Assembly (NCBI GenBank): GCA_036939975.1
Contig: JALLPB010000858.1
Span: 1-12,467 of the forward strand
DNA length: 12,467 nt
Direction of reading: 5' to 3'
DNA from: Cyclostephanos tholiformis
Taxonomy: Eukaryota; Bacillariophyta; Thalassiosirophyceae; Thalassiosirales; Thalassiosiraceae
The notes beneath the pieces were generated by a model. The model was not told the origin of the DNA and did no database searches. It worked only from the letters and a program-made list of their open reading frames with translations. Of this stretch, positions 1 through 8,800 are shown one piece after another (positions within the stretch are counted from its first letter, which is position 1; every line of letters begins with the position of its first letter). Both the position numbers and the translations under genes were made by a program.

Positions 1-89
1 TGATCAGATCAATTAAATTGAACTAGATCGAATCCATAGAACTGGAGTAAAATTTAAATTTTATAGATCAATTTTTGGTACTTGTGAGG

Positions 90-175
90 TTATACAAAAT
101 CCCGACATACGTAGGAGTGATTTCTAACGAAAAAAATCAGAGTCAATATTTTATACAAAACCCTACATATGTAGG
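90..175. repeat. Pair of ~25-bp direct repeats, second copy containing a perfect palindrome
   Basis: Two similar blocks, 90-115 and 151-175, both begin ttatacaaaa and end in a gtagg-terminated inverted motif. In the second copy cctacatatgtagg (162-175) is a perfect 14-bp palindrome. In the first copy the matching part, ccgacatacgtagg, is imperfect. The sequence between them is A/T-rich. This could be a binding site or the remains of a small repeat. No function can be assigned. Confidence 0.5.
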
Positions 176-656
176 TCTTTTTTTAATCCTCTGAGACCAA
201 TTGCAAACTCTCATCAACCAACCGCCGCTCCCGCACCAAAAAAAACTCACAACAACAAAAAAACTTCAAACATGACACCAGGTTCCCCTGCCACTTGCCG
301 CACTGAAGCGGCTTCAATTTTAAAGGTAATCCGATTGCCATAAGCCACACGGTACTCCTTGATTGTCGCAACAAGGAGATGTATTTTTTGATGGAAAACT
401 AACATCATACTTTATTTTATTGAATATTGTTATGTAGGCCGGAGACCGGCGCACCAGCAAACAACATGTAAGTTTTTACAGCTATTTTACGTGCTTTTTC
501 TGTGCCGCTGCATCGAATCAATTCACACTAACCCCAGCTATCTGCAGACATTTTTTTAGCAACACAGCCCCTTTTTCATCATGTTTTGGCTTGGTGTTGG
601 CCAAGAGGGGGGGTCGCCATGGTCACCATGTTTTTGACGTAGCAGTGCCTTGGTAA

Positions 657-733
657 GCGTATTGTAGCTATCGTAGTATCGTAGTTATTGTAGTTATTGT
701 AGAGTACTAGTAGTTCAGATAGTAGTAAAAATA
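657..733. repeat. Degenerate GTAG-rich simple repeat
   Basis: Iterated gtag units with variable spacers (gtagctatc, gtagtatc, gtagttatt, gtagttatt, gtagag, then tagtag steps) make an imperfect microsatellite-like tract. The two gtagttatt units are exact copies. Nothing coding crosses it. Confidence 0.6.
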
Positions 734-918
734 AATACTTGTGAAAATAAAAACTGTTAAGTGTCGTGTAGTTGCACCATCCAAAACCAAAAAAAACTTT
801 AATGTAGGAGCCAGTATGATATTTTCACCTCCCCTTTCTACATCGCTAGGAATTAACACAAAATTTGAGCGAACGACTTAGATGAGCCGAATTTATAGTT
901 AAAAGAAAACCATTATTA

Positions 919-1155
919 TCACCTAGAAAAACTCGTAAAATGAGCTAACCTAGGGGCATTGCAGTACCAGAGGATTTCATGCCCCATCAAATTCGTCTTG
1001 GGATCAGTTTCTGATGTGGGCCGTTTCCCAAATCTTCGGTCTACCATGGCACAGAGCAGGGGGGCAGGGCTCCCAGCACTGCTAGGCACTGCGGCCAGTA
1101 AGGATTGAGGACTATACCTATATGGACCCCAACTAAATAATTCATTATTACCCAT
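919..1155 (-). CDS. Orphan small ORF (78 aa), doubtful; possible isolated exon
   Basis: The frame starting at ATG 1155 and ending at TGA 919 encodes 78 residues. The frame is also open upstream to about 1203, but only from a non-ATG codon. The block is noticeably more GC-rich than its AT-rich surroundings. On the same strand a pyrimidine-rich acceptor-like site (ctttatctttatccag) precedes it near 1177, so it could be an exon of an unrecognised gene. I recognise no domain or family motif. The protein has no signal peptide or membrane segment. A gene relic or a chance ORF is equally likely. Confidence 0.2.
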   Translation of the reverse strand: MGNNELFSWGPYRYSPQSLLAAVPSSAGSPAPLLCAMVDRRFGKRPTSETDPKTNLMGHEILWYCNAPRLAHFTSFSR

Positions 1156-1533
1156 CTCATCATCTTTGTCGTCATCCCTGGATAAAGATAAAGGTTGCTC
1201 CAACTAAAACTTGTTACTATGATGCTCTGATCCCCCCCTGTTTCTTTTTTCCCTTTCTACAGCAAGCCAAAATAGAGGTTGATCCACAACAAACCTGGTT
1301 ATGGTGCGGTATGGCCCCACAATATATATAACATATATTATATAGATGTCAGCTTAAAGTTCAGTATGATACCACTGATAAACCTAAAAGAAACATATTA
1401 GTTTTGTCGGGACGCTGTTGACGGACGAAAAAAATTGGCGAGGGTTGATGTTCCCCAACCGATTTGACAATCATAATTTGATGGGTGTCTTAAGTGGCAA
1501 GTATAATTCTGATGCTACTACCGCCCTCATAAA

Positions 1534-1721
1534 AATTGAAATGGGCCGGTATTTTAGGGTTGGCTAAGGGTTAGGAATTCACTAGGAATCAGCACATGGC
1601 TGCAAGTCTACTCAATCTAAAATCGCTTCGGAAAAACTCCTCTGAAAATGGTCTTTCCACGCTAGGTAATTCCTAACCCTTAGCTAACCGTTAGTTAACC
1701 CTTAGTTCTAAGGTTTCAATT
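1534..1721. mobile_element. Foldback / MITE-like element with telomere-repeat-like arms
   Basis: An imperfect inverted repeat pairs 1558-1585 with 1662-1689, matching at 25 of 28 positions by eye across a 76-bp spacer. Each arm contains the string gctaagggttaggaatt or its complement. A further 8-bp inverted match, aattgaaa at 1534-1541 and tttcaatt at 1714-1721, lies outside the arms, so a longer interrupted foldback of about 188 bp is possible. The arms contain degenerate TTAGGG-like units, and outside the right arm come more of them (gttagttaaccctta). There is no coding capacity. A non-autonomous MITE is the simplest reading. A convincing target-site duplication was not found. Confidence 0.45.
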
Positions 1722-1930
1722 GATTTAAAGGCTCGGGCGATACCCTGGAATTGTTTATTTCATGAATCGTCGATCTTCAACTGCGGTTTGTCTGGTTGGA
1801 TTTTTTGCTCCTGCCAAATTTGTCAATGTTTTTTTTAGGTTTATCAGCCTTATATTTAGGACAGCATCTGTGATTGACCGGGATAATATTTTTCTCATGT
1901 TTGACAATGACATCAACCTATCCGCTACTT

Positions 1931-4138
1931 TTACGACTTATTTCTCGTCATTGAGCCAGGAGGGGAGCAATAACGCCAACCTCGTTTACCAGAGCTGCCA
2001 ACAACATCACCACCCTCCTTATCAATCACTTTGCCATCTAAAATCTCAACTCCAAATTTGGGAAATACGTCATCCCTCAATTCGTCGCATAGCAAGAGTA
2101 TTTTATTGGCAGCATCCGGCCCGGAACTCCCGTCTTTCTCCTTTCTCTTACGAATATCGCTCAGTGCCGCGGATCGTACAAAGGCTCTAAATGCCACGAT
2201 TTCGTCCAGTAGGGTGGTGCTGCCACTGGCTGCTGTCATCCCCGACGACGGCGGTTCACTTCCAAGTCGCAGCTGTCCAAACAAAGGTGAATTGTGCGTC
2301 AACGATGATAATGACATTCCCGCATTGACGGTTCGTGATGTGAATCCAACAAGATCTAATAGTCCACGGAATGTATCTAAAGTAAAACGAAGCGGTTCCT
2401 CCGGCCTTTGTTGACCGTCGCCATCGTTGTACCTCCCACCGACTGCCTCTACATATGCCAGTCCGGTCTTTGCGAGATGAGATATTTCCCTAACGAACGT
2501 CGACCCGTCGAGATCGTCCAAGAGAGCCCCACGACAAGCCACATCACTACGAGTTACGGAACGGAAAAGTTTCAGTTCCTCGTCTCCCCACAATTTTGTC
2601 GAGGTGTTGCGATTCAAATTGCTTATCACATTATGATTGTCATCATCATTCACTGTCCGCAACGATTTCTGCAACCGTACCAAACTCTCCTGTCCCTCCA
2701 CCAGAAAGCGCACCCACCCCATCCGAATAGCGCGTGCCTCCTCCATCCGATCCATGCCGAACGTTGAGGGTCCACGGTACGACCCCGATAGGCCGAGGCA
2801 CCACAGACGAAAATCATCGGCAGGGGAATGCCAAGCATCATCACCAGGCCCATCAGCGGCGCAGCCTGAGCCCGACGAGAGCATCTCGCGTATCGTGATG
2901 AAATTCTTCAGGCTTTTCGACATTTTACGTCCCTTAACGTACAGGTGTCCCGTGTGCACCCAATGCGGTATCCACTCACGCAATTCACCATCGCTGTTAC
3001 TCCCCTTGCCGCCACCCACAAGATTCGAATCAACGACGCCATCGCCAGCGGCCTCCGTGGCCGCCATTGACGCAAATCGATAGGCCTCGGTCTGTGCGAT
3101 TTCGTTTGTGTGATGCGGGAACTTCAAATCAATGCCTCCGGCGTGCACGCCGAATTCGTGTGTGTTTCGAAAGTCGTTCGACAATCGCTCTATCATGGCG
3201 CTGCACTCCACGTGCCATCCCGGCCTACCGGGTCCCCAAGGCGATCGGTACGATACCGAGGGTGGCTCAATGTGAACGTCGATTTCATTGATATTGTCTT
3301 CATCATCGTGCGACTTTGTATTTGAAGATGACGTAGACAACAACGGATCGAAATCTTCCTCGTCCGCAATCGACCTCCTCCTCCTACGATTATTATTTCT
3401 CGTCCTCGGTCTATACTTCCAAAGGCAAAAATCCCGAGGATCGATCTTTTCCTTCCTTGTCCTTACCATCATCGTAGTGTCACCCACCTCTTCCCCCTTC
3501 ACGTCCATCTCCACAACAACCTCACCATCGTCATCGCCGTTGTCATGCTTATCCTCTCCCCTCCTTTTATCCCACGAGAAAAAGTCCCCCCCGGACGCAA
3601 GCGAGGTAGGAGACGTTGACGACAAGGACGATGTCGATGATATGATGACTGGCGCAAGCTTTCCGTACCTGGTACGACCGCCGGCCCTCGCCTCGAATGC
3701 GCGCACGTCGAAGTACACGGATCCCCAGCGTCGTTTTCGATCCCGCCCGCTTGGCGGCGCATCGTCCTCATCGTTCCCCTCCTCCGCCCTATCAAAGTCG
3801 TCATATTTGTTCTTCCCCCCCCCCCCACCCCCCTCCTCCTCCTCCTCCTCCTCCTCCTCTTCCTCGATCGTCACATACGCCATCCCCCCCCTCAACAACG
3901 TCGCCACGTAGGGCACGATCGTCGATTCGACGTGCTCGCTAACGCGGCATATCACGTCGGGACGCAAAACGTTCAACGCGTCCATATCCTCCCAGAATTC
4001 ATATTCGTACATGCGCGCCAGGGAAAGCGGATCCGATATTCCCATTTCCCTCGAACGTCGTATTATCTTATCGTCGACGTCGGTCACGTTCATCACGTGC
4101 AGTGGCCTCGGTCGGGGGGGGGGATGGGAGTAGGACGA

Positions 4139-4170
<32 letters not shown>

Positions 4171-4729
4171 GCGTGCGCATCAGCACGCGTCGGAACACGT
4201 CGAGCAAGACGTACGTCCGTCCGTGTCCGAGGTGGGCGGAGTCGTAGACCGTGGGACCGCAGACGTACGTCGCGATGCCCAGTCGAGGGGGGCGGGGAGT
4301 AGGAGGAGGAGGAGAGGACGATGAACGACGATGCGTCAATGATGACGACGACGACGACGACGACGACGGTGCGGGAAGTGGAGGAGGAGGCGATGGAGGA
4401 GGAGGAGGAGGGAGGGATCGATATCCCGACGAGAGCGAATCGTAAGCCCACATGGTAGTTCCGCGACGACGACGACGACGGCCGCCGATGATGACGTCGT
4501 GCTCGTTCTCGCATCCGTCCTCCTCGTCGTCGTCGCCACCGCCGCCGCAATCGCCGCGACCGCTGATCCGTCGTAATAACGAAGATAATGACGACGATGT
4601 CGGACTGGTCGAGGGGAGGAGGCGTCGGCGTCGGATGGATGGCGCGTGGCGCAAAAGCGGCGGCCGCAGCATCGTCGTCAACATCGTATCATAGCTCAGA
4701 AAAAAAAAACGTCGATTAGCAGCTTGCAA
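1931..4729 (-). CDS. cysS: Cysteinyl-tRNA synthetase with long low-complexity inserts
   Basis: This class I synthetase charges tRNA-Cys with cysteine. The ORF has 932 residues; bacterial CysRS has about 460. The core is complete. YVCGPTVYD starts at 155 and is followed by the HIGH-type HLGH at 166-169. MNVTDVDDK comes next, then GRPGWHVEC (about 501-509), HAGGIDLKFPHHTNE (about 529-543) and the KMSKS loop at 602-606. By alignment with E. coli the zinc ligands are C157, C509, H539 and E543, all present. The C-terminal tRNA-binding part ends normally (LRDDVFPKFGVEILDG). The excess length is Asp, Glu/Gly, Ser, Pro and Arg tracts placed between core blocks. MWAYDSLSSGYRSL (93-106) seems to be the usual N-terminal YNSLT block, separated from the catalytic start by a Pro/Ser tract. 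Inner starts at 4684 or 4672 would give an Arg-rich, acid-poor presequence, suggesting organelle import. The first 15 codons may be untranslated. It is the last gene of the minus-strand series. Confidence 0.95.
3815..3860 (-). repeat. cysS: GAG/GGG microsatellite encoding Glu11-Gly6 in CysRS
   Basis: On the plus strand this is a long C run with one interrupting A, followed by nine CTC units, then TTC and CTC. On the coding strand it reads as eleven Glu codons followed by six Gly codons. It sits between the MAYVT strand and the WGSVYFDV strand of the catalytic domain, where bacterial enzymes have only a few residues. The long uninterrupted runs suggest ongoing length variation, and also a place where assembly errors could occur. 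Confidence 0.85.
4140..4481 (-). repeat. cysS: Three GAC/GTC triplet tracts encoding Asp, Ser and Arg runs in CysRS
   Basis: The same triplet repeat occurs three times. At 4140-4170 it is read as GAC (poly-Asp, residues about 188-196). At 4344-4368 it is read as TCG (poly-Ser, about 122-130). At 4464-4481 it is read as CGT (poly-Arg, about 84-89). All three are in the same open frame but in different registers of the repeat. The tracts lie outside the catalytic motifs. Confidence 0.85.
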
Positions 4730-4787
4730 ATTGCAATATTATGATGTTATCTTTATGATGTGACGGATCAACATCGTAGTATGCTAC

Positions 4788-5197
4788 CTAATTAAAAAGT
4801 AAGGCTTGAACTCTTTGCTGAATAAAAATCATAAATTTCAGTACGATACTACTCATTCTTCGTCCCATGAAAAGGTCTCTGAAATATGCATTCGAGGAAG
4901 ACTCTGACGAAGAATCAGAATGAGACTCCGATGAAGGATCAGCAGAGGGCTGACTCGTGAGGATTGTGCTAGTGGGTACAACATTAAGTATTTTTTTGTC
5001 ATCTGTTGGCAATCGATTAAGAGAATACATGAGTAATACGAAAGGATTATTTTTTGAGAGGACAGCGGCGACTTACTCGAACCAACAAGAGAAACATCTT
5101 TGCTTAATTGGCATGTTTGGTTTTTGGAGTGCCAGTTGGCGGCACTAACAACTTCTCCTGCCGGCTCTTTAAACTCCCGGCTGTCTCCGTCCCCCAT
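4788..5197 (-). CDS. Small two-exon gene, 111-aa protein of unknown function (predicted)
   Basis: Model: exon 5197-5077, intron 5076-5003 (74 nt), exon 5002-4788, ending in TAG. The donor is a perfect GTAAGT after TCGA, and the acceptor is ccaacag. Removing the intron joins two frames without a stop and gives 111 residues, with a total of 336 nt including the stop. The first exon encodes a polar, mildly acidic N-terminus (MGDGDSREFKEPAGEVV). The second encodes a Ser/Asp/Glu-rich linker (SSESHSDSSSESSSN), then a basic and hydrophobic tail (FMGRRMSSIVLKFMIFIQQ) that may be an amphipathic helix or membrane-associating segment. TAG directly precedes the ATG in frame. However, that site (acatag) could also be a splice acceptor, so an upstream exon is not excluded. 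I recognise no family. It lies about 60-100 bp before the CysRS start, on the same strand. Confidence 0.42.
5003..5076 (-). other. Predicted 74-nt intron of the small gene
   Basis: It has GTAAGT at the 5' end and TTGCCAACAG at the 3' end on the minus strand. Without splicing, the upstream frame runs into a different, poorly coding-looking frame. With splicing, the Ser/Asp-rich frame is continued. Confidence 0.45.
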
Positions 5198-5522
5198 CTA
5201 TGTTCTAAATAAAGATCTACGATATTGATGAAAAATCGTAAGTTTGCTCTCATCATTAACATGATAAAGAATGAGATACGAATTCACCCGATTGTTTAGG
5301 AATAATTGATGCGACCTGTAGCCACCCATGAAGTTATGTCAGCTGTCAAGATACGACTGGTCTTTATTGCATTTTGGATAACTCAAGTCAACCTCTCGTA
5401 AAGGGTTGCGGATTTGGTGAGATTTGCTTTCATATGAAGCAGATTATTCCTCAACCCTAGGTCGATTGATAGGATTGAGCGTATCTGGATAGTCACGTTG
5501 TTCGGATTCGTGAACTCCTCGT
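5198..5522. other. Intergenic stretch without supported gene
   Basis: Frames are broken on both strands and I see no recognisable motif. An AATAAA hexamer on the minus strand (5368-5363) could serve as a polyadenylation signal for the transcript upstream. There is no repeat of note. Confidence 0.5.
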
Positions 5523-5780
5523 CTAGCCCTCGAGGTGCAGAATATGAAACAATGAATGCAGTGTTTCATCCGTACTGGCCTTTTCAAAGGGGGAGCGCCC
5601 TCTAGCATGAAGAGCAGAAGCATTCCTGAATACAACAGTTCAATTGCAAAACTATCGAATGACTTACAGTTGTATAGACTTTGCAGCAAGATAAATGTGG
5701 TGTCCCAGAATGCCCACATGGAAGTATAAAGCATTGGGAATATTCCTGTACCGACTTGTCGCGTTCACGTTACTGTACAT
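5523..5780 (-). CDS. Possible two-exon micro-gene (63 aa), very tentative
   Basis: Model: exon 5780-5668, intron 5667-5602 (66 nt), exon 5601-5523. The donor is a good GTAAGT and the acceptor follows a pyrimidine-rich stretch (cttctgctcttcatgctag). The product begins MYSNVNATSRYRNIPNALYF and has no recognised domain. An alternative acceptor ttcag would give a 42-nt intron in the same frame, which is short. A competing unspliced frame (5734-5444, 96 aa) also stays open through the putative intron, so the model is uncertain. The start lies only 57 bp after the phosphatase stop codon, so the stretch may simply be the 3' untranslated region of that mRNA. Confidence 0.2.
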
Positions 5781-5836
5781 AGCAAGATCAATCTATCGTC
5801 GCAAAAAGTCCAAACACAAGCGCGCGCGAATGTTTT

Positions 5837-8800
5837 TCACTCCTCCCAGTAAAATCGAATCAATATAACAGTGATATTGTCAGATGAACCCAAATGTTGC
5901 GCGAGCTCCGTAAGCCGTGCTGCCCCTTCTTTTGCACTTAGCTTTTTGTTGAGCAATAAGTCTCTCACGATTCTAGCAGCATCATCACTGTCCATCACAT
6001 CCCAAAGGCCGTCACAGGCCATGATCAGAATGGTGGGTTCTCGATCGACCTTAAATGACTGAATATCCGGAATGCTGCTAACAATGTCGCCCTTGAATCT
6101 TCCAGAATGTCCTTCGGGATAGATGAATACAAGAGGGCCCTCCCAAGATCTTCCCAGTGCAAAATCATTCGAGGGCATATTGTAGGCCGCCTTAAAATCT
6201 CTGTCGCCAATGGCTCGACTCACGGCCAGATCGCCACACGTTCGAGCTATTTGGATCTGCCTTACTGGATCCGACCTGTGCTGCTTCATACGGTCCGCGA
6301 AGCAACGTTTTACTATCTCTACGACATCTTTATCGAAGATGTCCATACGATGAAGCTGGCCAATAGGGATTTCAGTCTCTTGAATTATCCAGCCGTTCGC
6401 CTTTTCAATTCGATCGCGCTCTTCGTCAAACAGCGGGCTGTGGGTTGATGTCATTTCTTTCCATATCAACTTGCCACTGCATGAGTCACATGCATTACCC
6501 CCTCCATTGGACCTATCCCATCCAGGAACTTCGACGTGATCCTGTTGGTCGAGTGCTTCCCAGCCATCCATTTCTGCGTCAGTAATATCCTCTGACACGA
6601 GACGGCATACGACGCCACGGCAGTCACCTAAATTTGCCAACGAGACAACATCGTCGACAATGAGAGCCACCAACGCAGTCGAACCGCAATCCCAATCTCT
6701 CCCGTCCCGTGTGCACAGACTGCAAAATTCTCTATCTAGTCGATCAAATGCATCGCGCAAAACTAAGTCTGCCCTTTCTTCGATGGAACTTAGACACGCT
6801 GAATCTCTACTCGCTAATACGCTTTGTTGTTCCATTAGTATATTCGGAAAATTCTCGGCGGAAAATCTGGGAAATGTCAATTTTTTATATAAGGATTGAA
6901 GCAGACGTCATTGCTGTTAGATAAATACTCACCTTGCCGCCTGATTTCCCACGTGTCCATCAAAAATGGCGTACAACCCCTGCTGCTTTGTCTGCCCCAA
7001 GTCTTGATCACTGAATGATACCAATCCCTGCGATTTCATGAGATTATCCAGATCGTTGATTGCGACGAACGAATCCTCGTTGGAGGCCCGCACGCCGCAT
7101 TCGGACGAGGCGCCAACTTCCCATTTCAGGGCGGCAGTTTTTGTCTCTAACATATTCATACCTAAATCGTCAAGCAGCGTTGTTTCGTCCTCAGCTCTGC
7201 AGTGATGTATACGCCTGAAATAGCCGCCACCTGTGCCACCATAGGCATCGAGTCGTACATTACCAACCACTGATGCTTTCCGGTTTATATAATGATGATC
7301 TATGATGGAACCAACGACAACTTTCGGATCCGCACATCCTCCAAGTCTAATGGATGCAAAAGCGAAATCCTTTGCGTTATCTAACTGTTCACTCAGCATG
7401 CTGGAAGCAGACAATGGAGAGTCTGAACCGTCCAATGATCCCGAGGAGACTACGTTGACAATAGGGGACGCTTTGCTCATTTTGGTTTGTTCTGTCGTCT
7501 CGTCCATCAAGGGCAATTGATTCTTTTTCAGTTTATTCGCTACGACGGAAGCATTGTCGTCCACGCTTGATACTGATAATTTATTCCTCATGTGCGGCGG
7601 CACATACTTTTGAGGGGCTACGGAAGCGGAAGCAGTAGACCTCATGTGTGGTGGCACATATTTTCGAGGGGCCACAGAAGCAGAAGCAGTAGCACCAGGC
7701 GACCTACGACCGTCTTTTATCTTTTCCTTCTCTCTCAAGCCTTTCAGACTTGACAACTCGACTTTTTTCTGTATTCTTGAAGAATCGGATTGTATCATAA
7801 TCATACTGGGCATCAATTCTACGGGAGAGGAGCCTCCACGAGGAGTCCCAGCCGGCGTATGCAGTGGCGATACCACAGAAGCAACGGAAGCATCGCCGCC
7901 TAAATTTTTACTATCGCGGACTTTCCGCCGATATAAGGCATTCCTGCCATGTCCATGAGAGAGCGATCCAACAACGTGTGGCGAAAAGCTGGTCCCACCA
8001 AATGAGTTGTTTCCGGATGGACTTGTGGCAAATGAAGATTTGGCAACGAAGGGGGATACTATTGATCCTCCATTGCCAGCAACACCGCCACTCGGGAGAC
8101 GAAGACGATGTTGACCACCACGATTACTGGGAGAATCGGACCTCATTCTCCCCAGACGATTTCCATGGACTGCAGAGGTGGACTTTGTGACGAATTGCTG
8201 CATTACGAACGATGTGAGCGACCTATGGAATTGGAACATCCATGCATTCCTATCATCAGAACTGCTCGCTCGTAATATCAATCGATCGATTACTTCATTT
8301 TTCTGCCCATCTCCTCGGAAGGTGCTTGTCGTCTCATCGTCCGGTCCGCCACAACCGTACGCCAATAGTTCAAACGCATGAATGCCATGCTCCTGCTCCA
8401 AACTCCTGACTGCACCGACACAATTTAAGGCCACCCTCTTCTCCCATAAAATCTCGTCATCATTGTGAAATGTACTCATTGAGTTGGTATGTTGCATTAC
8501 GCGCCCTATACTTCTTCGATCGTCGCCAGCTGCATCACTACTAGGTCCGATAAGGACGCTGCTCCCCTGCCTGTGGAACGGCGAATTCTGGAAGCCGAAT
8601 ATATCCGACTTCCTCTGTGGCATGGGCGATTTTGAAAGGTCGTAAATGTCGCGGCTGCTCTTTCTATCTTCCGCGGACAACATACTCAATCTTTTTGGCC
8701 CCATCATCGCAGCCCGTTCTGGAGACGGAATCATCAATTCTTCCCCCAAAACGATGTCCTCTAATTCTTCGCTGTACAGCCTATGTTCGTATCGTTCCTG

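Larger units (their letters stand above)
1..1930. other. AT-rich gene-poor region downstream of the CysRS gene
   Basis: No ORF here matches a family I recognise. The region has many homopolymer A and T runs, an alternating TA stretch near 1320-1345, a simple repeat at 657-733, the repeat pair at 90-175, an orphan ORF at 919-1155 and the foldback structure at 1534-1721. Short inverted repeats also occur, for example gccggagaccggc at 438-450 and catggtcaccatg at 618-630. Seen on the minus strand, the part nearest 1930 should carry the 3' untranslated region of the CysRS mRNA. An AATAAA hexamer lies there at 1759-1754, about 170 nt past the stop, and is a possible polyadenylation signal. Confidence 0.6.

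Noticed and set aside
21..38. gatcgaatc resembles a tRNA B-box (GWTCRANNC)
   Set aside because: It lies too close to the window start for the 5' part of a tRNA, and no acceptor or anticodon stem pairing is visible around it.
1231..1262. Pyrimidine tract ending in ctacag on the plus strand, like a splice acceptor
   Set aside because: No open frame follows it and no partner exon is visible.
1762..2190. 142-aa plus-strand ORF overlapping the CysRS 3' end
   Set aside because: It overlaps the conserved CysRS C-terminus on the opposite strand and has no recognisable motif.
3288..3911. 207-aa plus-strand ORF opposite the CysRS gene
   Set aside because: It is a low-complexity Ser/Asp/Pro shadow of the CysRS triplet repeats. 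The opposite strand carries all CysRS catalytic motifs.
4068..4550. 160-aa Arg/Val/Ser-rich minus-strand ORF overlapping the CysRS gene in another frame
   Set aside because: It is produced by the GAC/GTC and GGA repeats being open in several frames. No independent domain is present.
5626..5667. 42-nt intron (GTAAGT to TTCAG) for the micro-gene
   Set aside because: It is shorter than the other introns here (66-82 nt). The acceptor at 5602, with a better pyrimidine tract, gives 66 nt in the same frame.
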